Positions 51,870 through 60,803 of a stretch of DNA of 64,000 nucleotides are shown here, one piece after another (the stretch's first letter is position 1; every line of letters begins with the position of its first letter). The stretch lies in assembly GCA_035697245.1 (NCBI GenBank), contig DASSDH010000133.1, forward strand, positions 4,307 to 68,306, written 5' to 3'. This stretch comes from JACVRX01 sp035697245. GTDB lineage: Bacteria > Actinomycetota > Actinomycetes > Jiangellales > Jiangellaceae. A program made the position numbers and the translations under genes. Below the pieces are notes generated by a model. The model made no database searches. It was given only the letters and a program-made list of their open reading frames with translations, and was not told where the DNA came from.

Positions 51870-53327
51870 TTGCTCGGCGGAACCGTGCTGGGCATCTCCT
51901 CGGTTGCGCCTGCGTATGCGCTGACGGCGACCATCGGGATCCTGGTGGCCGAAGCGGGCGCGAAGATGCCGGTCGTCATCATCGCCGGGTTCTTGCCGAT
52001 GTTCTTCGCGGCGTATGCCTACCGGGAGCTGAACAAGGTCGCGCCGGACTGCGGCACGTCGTTCACCTGGACGACGAAGGCCTTCGGCCCGCACATCGGC
52101 TGGCTCGGCGGCTGGGCGGCCGTGCTTGCCACAGTGATCGTGCTGTCGAACCTCACTGGCGTCGCCGTGCAGTTCTTCTACCAGTTCCTCGGCGAGGTCA
52201 TGGGCAACGACGACGTCGGTGCGCTGTGGGAGACAAAGTGGATCAATGTGATCACCTGCCTGATTTTCCTGGCGATCGCGTGTTGGGTGTCCTACCGGGG
52301 GATCACCACCACCGAGCGCGTCCAGTACGTGCTGGTGGGCTTCCAGCTGGCCGTGCTCGCTGTGTTCGCGGTGTTGGCGCTGGTCAAGTCCGGCGATTCG
52401 GCAACCGGGGTGCCGTTCAGCTGGGACTGGTTCAGCCCGTCCGGGCTTACCCTGTCGGCGTTCATCGCCGGCCTGTCCGGTTCGATCTTCGCGTTCTGGG
52501 GGTGGGACACAGCCCTGACCGTCAACGAGGAGTCGAAGGAGGCGGAGAAGACTCCCGGTCGTGCGGCGCTGCTGTGTGTGTTGTCGATCTTGCTGACGTA
52601 CTTGATCGTGGCAATTGCCACCGAGATGTACGCGGGTGTGGGAACCGAAGGACTCGGGCTGGGCAACGAGGAGATCTCCGACAACGTGTTCGGCGCGCTG
52701 GCCGAACCGGTCATGGGAAGTCCGCTGGACCTGTTCCTCTTCCTGGCAGTCTTGGCCTCGAGTGCCGCAAGTCTGACCACGACGTTCCTGCCGGCCTCGC
52801 GCACCATGCTGGCGATGGGGACCTACGGGGCATTCCCGAAGAAGTTCGCGACGGTGCATCCGGAGCACCGCACCCCGTCCTACGCAACGGTCGCGGCCGC
52901 GATCGGCTCGGGCCTGTTCTATGCGATTCTCACGTTCCTCAGCGAGAACGTCCTCACCGACACCATCTACTCGCTCGGCATCATGATCTGCTTCTACTAC
53001 GGCCTGACCGCATTCGCCTGCATCTGGTATTTCCGCAATGAGCTGTTCCTCGACTTCCCGAGTGTCGTGTTCAAACTGCTGTTCCCGCTGCTCGGAGGCC
53101 TCGGGCTGCTGGCCGTGTTCGTGGTGACGCTGCGCGACAGCGCGTCGCCCGACTATGGCAGCGGCGCGAGCATTGGCGGCGTCGGGCTGGTGCTGATCCT
53201 CGGGCTCGGCCTGATCATTGCGGGCGTGGCGTTGATGTTCTGGCAGCAGGTCAGGGAACCGGCGTTCTTCCGCGGCGAGACACTTCGCAAAGACACCCCT
53301 GCCCTGGTTCTGGACGAGCCGCAGTGA
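51870..53327 (+). CDS. APC family amino acid/polyamine permease
   Basis: A permease of at least 485 residues with about twelve hydrophobic helices. Family marks are 'GTVLGISSVAPAYALTATIG' and 'GCDTGTSFTW'-like 'PDCGTSFTW'. It probably imports an amine or amino acid for this cluster. The position given is a TTG, the first ordinary start codon. The conserved N-terminal stretch 'DLQDKGLSHNAVG' begins about 14 codons before it, in frame and without a stop back to 51753. No ATG or GTG exists in that part, so the real start may be a rare codon. Confidence 0.88.
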   Translation: MLGGTVLGISSVAPAYALTATIGILVAEAGAKMPVVIIAGFLPMFFAAYAYRELNKVAPDCGTSFTWTTKAFGPHIGWLGGWAAVLATVIVLSNLTGVAVQFFYQFLGEVMGNDDVGALWETKWINVITCLIFLAIACWVSYRGITTTERVQYVLVGFQLAVLAVFAVLALVKSGDSATGVPFSWDWFSPSGLTLSAFIAGLSGSIFAFWGWDTALTVNEESKEAEKTPGRAALLCVLSILLTYLIVAIATEMYAGVGTEGLGLGNEEISDNVFGALAEPVMGSPLDLFLFLAVLASSAASLTTTFLPASRTMLAMGTYGAFPKKFATVHPEHRTPSYATVAAAIGSGLFYAILTFLSENVLTDTIYSLGIMICFYYGLTAFACIWYFRNELFLDFPSVVFKLLFPLLGGLGLLAVFVVTLRDSASPDYGSGASIGGVGLVLILGLGLIIAGVALMFWQQVREPAFFRGETLRKDTPALVLDEPQ

Positions 53328-53332
53328 CCCTG

Positions 53333-54904
53333 TCACCGCGCGGTCGGAAGCCCTCGCCACCGGCTCCGGGTACCGTCGAGTAGCTGGATGGCGGTCCAAA
53401 GCTCCACCCGTACGGCAGCAACGTCCAGGTCCCGGCCCAGTAACTCGCAGACGCGGCGAATCCGATGCCGCAACGTATGACGGTGAACTCCGAGCGCCGC
53501 GGCCGCGGCATCCCACTGTCCGTTGTGATCGAGCCAGACGCCCAGCGACCTGACCAGATCGCCCCGCCCGGTGGAGTCGTGCTCAGTCAGCGGACGAAGC
53601 AGCGACGCGGCGAACGCCGCAGCCTGTGGCGTCGCCAGCAACTCCAGAATGGCCGAGGCCCCGATATCCGCGAACTGGGTATGGCGACGGTGGTGACGGA
53701 TGCCGATGCGCAGCGCCTGTTCAGCCTCACGGTGCGCCCCAGCGAGTTCTGCCAGCCCCGCCTCCGTCGACTCGCCGACCGTGAGCGACTCCGAAGCACT
53801 GGCCGCTACAAGGACCTGCTCCCGTATCCGGGCAGCCGCCGGATAGACGGCCGCCACCCGGTCAGCGACCGTCGCGAAGAACAGTCGCTCCGTCGACGAT
53901 GCGGCCGCGGCGTCCAGGACGTCGGTGAGGTCATCAAGGGCAGCGGCCGCTCCAGCGACAAGCGCGATCCGCACAGGCTCTGATGGCAGGCCGCCCCACA
54001 TATCCGTGGCGAGCCGCTCGGCCCGGTTCAGGTCACCGTTGACCAGCAGATCGAAGATCGCCGTCCGGAGGTCGTCTTCCGCGGTCCTGAGGGCACCCGC
54101 CTGGGCGAGCACGAGCGTCAACAGCGACACGGCCGTGTTGAGCACATTGCGCTGCTCGGTGGTGGGACGCGACGGGATACCGATCGCGAGGAAGCCACGG
54201 GTGCGACGCTCAGGCCGGAGCGATTGGACGACGATCTGGTCGCCGTCAACGGACAGCGTCGTACTCACCGGCGTGGCGACATCACGAAGACGTTCCAGCT
54301 CCTGCGCCAGCCATGGCGCCTGCCCGGCGGCTCCAGCTGGGGAGGCGTGGACGACCGATCCGGCGGCATCGAGCAGCACTGCCCACCCGTCGAGCCGCTC
54401 GGCAAGACGTCGGACCACTCCGCCGGGGCCTGCTGCGATGGCGGCGCGAGTGAGCTCCTGCTGCGCCTGGAAAGTGTGCATCAACTCCGCGTTGTGGTCG
54501 GCCGCCATCGCCTCCCACACCACCCGACCGATGGCAATGAACGGTGTCGTCTTCGGCACCGAGAGAAGAGGGAGCTCGCGTGCCGAGGCCGCATCGATCA
54601 ACGCTCCCGGCACCTCCGCATGGGTCAGCCCGACACCAAAGCCCAGCCCCGTGACTCCCGCTCGGACCAGGCGATCCACGTATGCCGCAACACTCGCCTG
54701 GCCGGCCTTCCGTACCCCCGAACCCGGACTGAGCCACATCCCGACGGAGAGCAGCAGCTCACCACCATCGAGATAGGGGGTGGGATCGAGCAGTTCGCTC
54801 GCGTGCACCCAGGAGATCTCACGGTCGAGCGCCTCGCGGTCAGTGAGAGCCGTCAGTCCAAGCGAAGGCTGACGAAGCAGGGCAGAAAGCGTGACAGGCA
54901 TCAT
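53333..54904 (-). CDS. PucR family transcriptional regulator
   Basis: A 523-residue regulator. The N-terminal PucR ligand domain contains 'WVHASELLDPTPYLDGGELL'. A GAF-like middle domain follows, and the C-terminal helix-turn-helix has 'AAAALGVHRHTLRHRIRRVC'. PucR proteins control purine, GABA and amine catabolic genes. It is divergent from the gabT-type gene and converges on the permease, which makes it the likely local regulator. A 13-bp palindrome sits directly upstream of its start. Confidence 0.92.
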   Translation of the reverse strand: MMPVTLSALLRQPSLGLTALTDREALDREISWVHASELLDPTPYLDGGELLLSVGMWLSPGSGVRKAGQASVAAYVDRLVRAGVTGLGFGVGLTHAEVPGALIDAASARELPLLSVPKTTPFIAIGRVVWEAMAADHNAELMHTFQAQQELTRAAIAAGPGGVVRRLAERLDGWAVLLDAAGSVVHASPAGAAGQAPWLAQELERLRDVATPVSTTLSVDGDQIVVQSLRPERRTRGFLAIGIPSRPTTEQRNVLNTAVSLLTLVLAQAGALRTAEDDLRTAIFDLLVNGDLNRAERLATDMWGGLPSEPVRIALVAGAAAALDDLTDVLDAAAASSTERLFFATVADRVAAVYPAAARIREQVLVAASASESLTVGESTEAGLAELAGAHREAEQALRIGIRHHRRHTQFADIGASAILELLATPQAAAFAASLLRPLTEHDSTGRGDLVRSLGVWLDHNGQWDAAAAALGVHRHTLRHRIRRVCELLGRDLDVAAVRVELWTAIQLLDGTRSRWRGLPTAR

Positions 54905-54908
54905 TCCT

Positions 54909-54921
54909 CGACACAGTGTCG
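54909..54921. promoter_or_regulatory. Palindromic operator candidate in the pucR-gabT region
   Basis: CGACACAGTGTCG is a perfect palindrome around a central A, 4 bases upstream of the pucR start and about 130 bases before the aminotransferase start. It is the best operator candidate for PucR in this divergent region. Confidence 0.45.
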
Positions 54922-55053
54922 AAGTCAGCTTGCCGAACTGTCCTACGGTGCCATGTTTCGAGCTCGCCGCACAGACCTAGAGTCCTTTGAGCACGGCCGT
55001 TCGAACCCGGCCGCCATGACGCGCTCGCCGCATTGTGCCCCGAGGAGGTCGAC

Positions 55054-56445
55054 GTGAGCTCTGAACCGTCGGGTGGCCCCGCATTGCCGCAAGAGCGGCG
55101 ACTGGTCACCAAGATCCCCGGACCACACTCGGCTGCGTTGTTGGCACGGCGCGCGAAAGCGGTGTCGCGGGCTGTCTCGACCATGTTGCCGGTCTTCATC
55201 GAGCGCGCCGGCGGCGGTGTCTTGGTCGACGTCGACGGCAACTCACTGATCGACTTCGGGTCCGGGATTGCTGTTGTCAGCGTCGGAAACGCCGCCGACG
55301 AGGTAGTTGGCGGAGTCCGCGATCAGGTCGGTCAGTTCACCCACACCTGTTTCATGATCACGCCATACGAGGGCTACGTAGAAGTCTGCGAGAAGCTCGC
55401 CAGCCTCACCCCCGGCGACCACGACAAGCGCTCCGCCTTGTTCAACTCCGGGGCAGAAGCCGTGGAGAACGCCGTGAAGATCGCCCGGTCGCACACCGGT
55501 CGGCCGGCCGTTGTGGCTTTCGACCACGCCTACCACGGCCGGACCAATCTGACCATGGCGCTGACGGCGAAGAGCATGCCGTACAAACACCGGTTCGGAC
55601 CGTTTGCCCCCGAGGTCTACCGGATGCCGATGGCCTACCCGTACCGGTGGCCGACCGGCCCGGAGAACTGTGGGCCAGAGGCGGCCGTCGAGGTGACGAC
55701 CATGATCGACAAGCAGGTCGGCGCCGAGAACGTCGCGTGCGTGCTCATCGAACCTATTCAGGGCGAGGGTGGGTTCGTGGTTCCGGGCGAGGGCTTCCTG
55801 CCCGCGCTCGCGGATTACTGTCGAGAGAACGGGATCGTCTTCGCGGCTGACGAGGTGCAAACCGGGTTCGCCCGCACCGGCGCATGGTTCGCCTGCGAGC
55901 ACGAGGGAGTTACCCCTGACCTGATAGCGACCGCCAAAGGGATCGCGGGTGGCCTCCCACTCGCGGCCGTAACCGGCCGTGCCGAGATCATGGACAGCAT
56001 CCACGTCGGTGGCCTCGGCGGCACCTACGGCGGCAACCCGGTCTCGTGTGCCGCGGCGCTGGGCGCGATCCGCACGATCGAGGAGCATGACCTGACCGCG
56101 GCAGCGCGGCGGATCGAATCGATCATGCTGCCGCGGCTCCGCGAGCTCCAGCAACGGTATCCCGCAATCGGCGACGTCAGGGGCCGCGGGGCAATGCTCG
56201 CCGTGGAGGTGGTCACGCCGGGTTCCACGACACCTGACCCAGCCACCACGCAGGCGGTGGCACAAGCCTGTCACCAGGCCGGTTTGGTGGTGCTGACGTG
56301 TGGAACCTTCGGCAACGTGCTGCGTTTCCTGCCGCCCCTGGTGATCCCCGAGCACCTGCTGAGGGAAGGGCTCGACCTCGTCGACGAGGCGTTCGGCACG
56401 GTCGCCGACCGGGCACCTGGTGACCACGCGGCGGCCAACTCCTAG
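55054..56445 (+). CDS. gabT: GABA-type class III aminotransferase
   Basis: A 463-residue PLP enzyme. The cofactor Lys295 is in 'IATAKGIAGG'. 'FAADEVQTGFARTG', 'NSGAEAVENAVKIAR' and 'DHAYHGRTNLTM' match 4-aminobutyrate:2-oxoglutarate transaminases. It should convert GABA to succinate semialdehyde. The GTG start follows GAGGAGG by five bases. It lies nine bases upstream of the amidase gene, forming an operon. Confidence 0.92.
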   Translation: MSSEPSGGPALPQERRLVTKIPGPHSAALLARRAKAVSRAVSTMLPVFIERAGGGVLVDVDGNSLIDFGSGIAVVSVGNAADEVVGGVRDQVGQFTHTCFMITPYEGYVEVCEKLASLTPGDHDKRSALFNSGAEAVENAVKIARSHTGRPAVVAFDHAYHGRTNLTMALTAKSMPYKHRFGPFAPEVYRMPMAYPYRWPTGPENCGPEAAVEVTTMIDKQVGAENVACVLIEPIQGEGGFVVPGEGFLPALADYCRENGIVFAADEVQTGFARTGAWFACEHEGVTPDLIATAKGIAGGLPLAAVTGRAEIMDSIHVGGLGGTYGGNPVSCAAALGAIRTIEEHDLTAAARRIESIMLPRLRELQQRYPAIGDVRGRGAMLAVEVVTPGSTTPDPATTQAVAQACHQAGLVVLTCGTFGNVLRFLPPLVIPEHLLREGLDLVDEAFGTVADRAPGDHAAANS

Positions 56446-56453
56446 GGAGCGCC

Positions 56454-57860
56454 GTGGATACCTGCGAACTGTCGGCAATCGAGCTCGGGGCCGCGCTCCG
56501 CCGCCGCGAGCTGTCGGCTGTGGAGGTGCTCGACGCGATGCTTCGGCGGGCTGACGAAATCGAGCCGACGGTCAACCCGTTCAGCGTGCGTCTGGACGAG
56601 AAGGCCCGGGAAGCGGCCCACGCGGCCGACGCCATGCTCGCTCGCCGGTCGAGACGATCGAAGGCCGGGCCGCTGTGCGGAATCCCCGTCACTACCAAGG
56701 ACTCGCATTGGATGGCTGGTGTCGAGAGCACGGCAGGATCCCGGACCCGCAAGGGATTCGTGCCGACCGAGACCGTCGGCGCGATCCAGCGGCTGGAGGA
56801 TGCTGGCGCGGTGATCTTCGCTCGGACGACGGTTCCAGAGTTCTGCTACTTCGGAATCACCGAGTCGGAGTTATTTGGCAGGACATCCAACCCGTGGCAC
56901 CTCGACCGGACGGCGGGGGGTTCCTCCGGCGGGGCCGCCGCCGCAGTGGCCGCTGGCTGCGGACCGCTGTCGCTTGGTGGTGACGGGGGCGGATCCATCC
57001 GTATACCGGCAGCATTCTGCGGTGTCGTCGGGTTCAAACCGACCTTCGGGGTGGTCCCGCACGAGCCTTCGACTGCCGGCTGGAAGACGCTGGTCGCCCT
57101 CGGCCCACTGGCCCGCTCGGTTGCGGACGCTCGGCTGATGCTCACCGCTGTGGCAGGGTTCGACCGGCGCGACCGGCACAGCCTCCCGCAGGTGCGGCTG
57201 GACGCTCCTCCCGCGGAGCCGGCACAGGTTCGAGTCGTCGTTTCGGAAGACCTCGGGTTCGCTTCCCTCGACGACGACGTGCGTCAGGCATTCCGAGCCA
57301 CAGTTGACCGGCTCGCCGACGCCGGCGTCCAGATCGTGGAGGACACGCCTGGCCTGCACACGTCTGTCGACATCTGGAGTGCCATCGCTTTGGCCGAAGC
57401 GTGCCACGCCGAACACGACGAGTTCGTCCACCACCGATCTGAGCTGGGCGAGGGCGCTGCAGGATTCATCGAAGCCGGCAGCGACGTCACGGCCGGGCAG
57501 TACATCAAGGCCCAGTTCGCTCGCGAGCGAATCCACCGCGCCTACGTCGACCTGTTCGAGCGGACTGGGACCACCGTTCTGCTCACTCCGACCCTGGGGT
57601 GCGAGGCGTTCCCGCATGGCAAGCGGCATCCGGACACGATCGGCAACGTCCCGGTCCTGCCTGACCTGGACTGGGCGCCACTTCTCTACGACGCCAACCT
57701 CGCCGGTTTACCCGCTTGTGCGTTGCCGATCGGGCTCGGCGACGACGGTCTGCCGGTCTCGCTGCAGGTGCTGGGCCGGCGCTGCGACGACTCGCACGTG
57801 CTCGCCGTGGCGGAGACCATCGAGACAGTGGTCGGGTTCGATCAGAAGCGGAGGCCATGA
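56454..57860 (+). CDS. Amidase signature family hydrolase
   Basis: A 468-residue amidase. The catalytic triad region is complete: Lys82 in 'VTTKD', 'GGSSGG' at 155-160 for the cis-Ser, and nucleophile Ser181 in 'GDGGGSIRIP'. It should hydrolyse a carboxamide; the exact substrate is unknown. The GTG start follows AGGGAG. It is co-transcribed with the aminotransferase, which suggests that an amide intermediate occurs in the pathway. Confidence 0.92.
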   Translation: MDTCELSAIELGAALRRRELSAVEVLDAMLRRADEIEPTVNPFSVRLDEKAREAAHAADAMLARRSRRSKAGPLCGIPVTTKDSHWMAGVESTAGSRTRKGFVPTETVGAIQRLEDAGAVIFARTTVPEFCYFGITESELFGRTSNPWHLDRTAGGSSGGAAAAVAAGCGPLSLGGDGGGSIRIPAAFCGVVGFKPTFGVVPHEPSTAGWKTLVALGPLARSVADARLMLTAVAGFDRRDRHSLPQVRLDAPPAEPAQVRVVVSEDLGFASLDDDVRQAFRATVDRLADAGVQIVEDTPGLHTSVDIWSAIALAEACHAEHDEFVHHRSELGEGAAGFIEAGSDVTAGQYIKAQFARERIHRAYVDLFERTGTTVLLTPTLGCEAFPHGKRHPDTIGNVPVLPDLDWAPLLYDANLAGLPACALPIGLGDDGLPVSLQVLGRRCDDSHVLAVAETIETVVGFDQKRRP

Positions 57861-58024
57861 CCGGCTCCCCTGGGCAGTCGGCCCGGCACTCATCGGGCGG
57901 GAGATGTTGCCGCTGGCGCCCCGAGCAATACCGTGTAGATCCCTTCATGCGCATGGTGTTTGGACGAACGTCACCAGCAACACGTCCTCCAACAGTTGTC
58001 GCAGCAACGGATAGGGTGCGCCAC

Positions 58025-59308
58025 ATGTCCCAAGACGCCCCGATGGAGGGCTTCCCGCCAGCGCGAGAGTCGCTGGTGAACCTGGAGAACTGGCAGGAGC
58101 CACCATTCAACAGGTGGTCCTTCCAGCACCTGCGTGAGGTGATCCCTACCCAGCGAATCGCGCGTGGCGTCATCCCATGGCCGCTCGACCACGCCGACCA
58201 TCCGCTCGACCCCGACCAGGTCGCCGTCACTCGTCTCGAGTCGCGCCCGTCGACACTCGGTGCTGTGCTCGCGGACACCTGGACCGACGCCGTCCTCGTC
58301 ATGCACGACGGCCGGGTTGTGCTCGAGCGTTACTTCGAGGGGATGCGGGAGGACATGCCGCATCTGTTGATGTCGATTTCGAAGTCCATCGTCGGTTGTG
58401 TCACTGGCGTCCTCGCCGAGCAGGAGCGGCTGGACACCGACGCACCGATCACCCGCTACGTGCCCGAGATCGGCGGTTCCGGGTACGACGGGGCCACCGT
58501 GCGGCACCTGCTCGACATGCGGACAGGGGTCGCGTTCAGCGAGGCTTACCAGAACCCCGACGCCGAGGTGCGGGTCATCGAACGGCACATGGGTTGGCGA
58601 CCGGACGGTGACTCCGAGGACGTCGGCATGTATGCCTATCTCGCCTCGCTCGGCAGCGAAGGACCACACGGCGGCCCATTCGTCTACCGCTCGGCCGACA
58701 CGGACATGCTCGGATGGGTCTGCGAGCGAGCGGCCGGAATCCGGATGGCCGATCTGATCTCGAGCATGATCTGGGGGCCTATGGGCGCAGAGTACGACGC
58801 CGACATCACCTGTGACAGTCTCGGGACGGCCGTGCATGACGGTGGCATCTCCGCGACTGCGCGCGATGTGGCGAGGCTCGGCCAGCTCCTGCTCGACGAC
58901 GGGTGGGCGGGCGAGCAGGCAGTGATACCCGAGCAGTGGCTGCTGGAGGCGAGGCATCTCGACGCTGACATCCGGGGCGCGTTCGCGGCCTCCGACTCCG
59001 AGCCGGTCCTGCCCGGGGGTTGGTACCGGAACCAGTTCTGGTTCATACCCGGCCCGTCCGGTGACATCCAGCTGTGCCTGGGCATCCACGGCCAGATGGT
59101 GTTCGTCGACCGTGGCACCCGGACGGTCGCGGTGAAGCTGTCCTCATGGCCGACGGAGCAGGACCACGCATACCTGCTCGACACGATCCACGCGTTCACC
59201 GCCGCCGGCCGCTTCCTGGCCGAGCTGAGCCCTGCCGAAAGAGCCGACGAGATCCGGCCCACCGGGCCTGTCGGTGTCGTCGCAGGACGCGAACGGGGCC
59301 GTGGCTGA
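58025..59308 (+). CDS. NylB-like serine hydrolase (beta-lactamase fold)
   Basis: A 427-residue class C beta-lactamase-like enzyme. The catalytic Ser117-x-x-Lys120 is in 'MSISKS'. A 'YRSADTDMLGWV' segment is at the Tyr motif position, and 'HDGGISATARDVARLG' follows. These resemble 6-aminohexanoate-dimer hydrolases (NylB) and related esterases rather than penicillin-binding proteins. Natural substrates of the group are often unknown. I chose the ATG at 58025. The preceding 164 bases hold no gene. It follows the amidase gene on the same strand. Confidence 0.87.
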   Translation: MSQDAPMEGFPPARESLVNLENWQEPPFNRWSFQHLREVIPTQRIARGVIPWPLDHADHPLDPDQVAVTRLESRPSTLGAVLADTWTDAVLVMHDGRVVLERYFEGMREDMPHLLMSISKSIVGCVTGVLAEQERLDTDAPITRYVPEIGGSGYDGATVRHLLDMRTGVAFSEAYQNPDAEVRVIERHMGWRPDGDSEDVGMYAYLASLGSEGPHGGPFVYRSADTDMLGWVCERAAGIRMADLISSMIWGPMGAEYDADITCDSLGTAVHDGGISATARDVARLGQLLLDDGWAGEQAVIPEQWLLEARHLDADIRGAFAASDSEPVLPGGWYRNQFWFIPGPSGDIQLCLGIHGQMVFVDRGTRTVAVKLSSWPTEQDHAYLLDTIHAFTAAGRFLAELSPAERADEIRPTGPVGVVAGRERGRG

Positions 59309-59324
59309 GAACGACCGGTCCCGG

Positions 59325-60770
59325 TCAGCCCTCGAACCCGTGGTACTGCATCACGTGCTTGATCCGCGTGTAGTCCTCGAACCCGTACATCGAAAGGTCC
59401 TTGCCGTAACCGGAGTGCTTGAAGCCCCCGTGCGGCATCTCCGCGACGAGCGGTATGTGGGTGTTGATCCATACGCAGCCGAAGTCCAGCCGGGCGGCCA
59501 TCCGCGCGGCCGTGCCGACGTTGCTGGTCCACACCGACGAGGCAAGGCCGTACTCGCTGCTGTTGGCGAACTCGACCGCCTCATCCTCGTCTTGCGACCG
59601 CTGCGCGGTCACGACGGGTCCGAAGATCTCCTTCTCCACCAACTCATCGCCTGGTTCGAGGTCGGCGATCAGCGTTGGCTCGAAGAAGAATCCGGTCGAG
59701 CCCTGGCGGTGGCCTCCCGCCAGCAGGCGAGCGTGGGCAGGAGCGCGGTCGACCATACCGCCGACGTGTCCGAGCTGGTTCACGTTGTTGATCGGCCCGT
59801 AGAAGATGTCCTCGTCGTCGGGGTCGTAACCGGTCTTGGTGTTCTTCACCGCCTCGGCCAATGCGGCCAGGAACTCCTCGTAGATGCCACCTTGGGCGAT
59901 GACTCTGGTCGCCGCAGTGCAGTCCTGGCCGCCATTGAAGTAGCCAGCGGCCCTGATCCCCTCGACCGCGGACTCGAGGTCGGCGTCGTCGAAGACCAGC
60001 ACGGGCGCCTTGCCGCCGAGTTCGAGGTGGGCACGCTTGACATCCTTCGCAGCCGCCGTCGCGACCGCGATGCCGGCCTGGGTGGACCCGGTGATCGACA
60101 CCAGCTGCGGAATCGGGTGGGCCGTCAACGCGGCACCCGTCTCACGGTCGCCGCAGACGAGGTTGCACACCCCACGCGGAAAGATGTCCTGCATCTTCTC
60201 GACCATCCAGTACGAAGAGGCGGGCGTTGTGTCGGACGGCTTGAGCACCACGGTGTTGCCCGCCGCCAGCGCGGGCGCAAATTTCCAGACCGACATCATC
60301 ATCGGGTAGTTCCACGGTGCCACCTGCCCCACTGGGCCGACCGGCTCGCGGCGGATCGACGAGGTGAAGCCGCGCATGTATTCGCCCGTCGCCTTACCCT
60401 CCAGCACCCGGGCAGCGCCAGCGAAGAAGCGGATCTGGTCGACCATCGGAGGAATCTCCTCCGACATCGTCAGCGAGACGGGTTTGCCGGTGTTCTCGCT
60501 CTCGATGGCGACGAGCTCCTCGGCGTTCTCTTCGATCACGTCCGCCAACTTGAGCAGCGCCTGCTGCCGCTCGCTCGGCGTCGACCAACGCCACTTCTCG
60601 AAAGCCGCGCCTGCCGCCTGGAATGCCAGGTCCACGTCAACCGCCGACGAGTTCGGCGCTGTCGCGTATACCTCGCCCGTGGACGGATTGATGATGTCCA
60701 TCAACTCACCGTCGGCGGCCTGCTGGACCTCGCCGTTGATGATGTTGTGGAACGCCTTCTTTTCCGACAT
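59325..60770 (-). CDS. Aminobutyraldehyde-type aldehyde dehydrogenase
   Basis: A 481-residue NAD(P)-dependent dehydrogenase. The catalytic Cys284 is in 'NGGQDCTAATR' and Glu250 in 'HLELGGKAP'; the NAD-binding 'ITGSTQAG' is present. It resembles gamma-aminobutyraldehyde dehydrogenases (PatD/PuuC-like). It would oxidise the aldehyde formed by the copper amine oxidase. The ATG is preceded by GGAGGG; a start seven codons earlier is possible. It lies 33 bases downstream of the ATP-grasp gene. Confidence 0.92.
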   Translation of the reverse strand: MSEKKAFHNIINGEVQQAADGELMDIINPSTGEVYATAPNSSAVDVDLAFQAAGAAFEKWRWSTPSERQQALLKLADVIEENAEELVAIESENTGKPVSLTMSEEIPPMVDQIRFFAGAARVLEGKATGEYMRGFTSSIRREPVGPVGQVAPWNYPMMMSVWKFAPALAAGNTVVLKPSDTTPASSYWMVEKMQDIFPRGVCNLVCGDRETGAALTAHPIPQLVSITGSTQAGIAVATAAAKDVKRAHLELGGKAPVLVFDDADLESAVEGIRAAGYFNGGQDCTAATRVIAQGGIYEEFLAALAEAVKNTKTGYDPDDEDIFYGPINNVNQLGHVGGMVDRAPAHARLLAGGHRQGSTGFFFEPTLIADLEPGDELVEKEIFGPVVTAQRSQDEDEAVEFANSSEYGLASSVWTSNVGTAARMAARLDFGCVWINTHIPLVAEMPHGGFKHSGYGKDLSMYGFEDYTRIKHVMQYHGFEG

Positions 60771-60803
60771 CGCGTACTGCCCTCCACGCAAGCGAGGGTG
60801 CGC

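Noticed and set aside
51756..53516. Long minus-strand frame opposite the permease
   Set aside because: Its composition is that of a shadow frame (Arg-, His- and Gln-rich without domains), while the plus strand encodes a clear membrane transporter.
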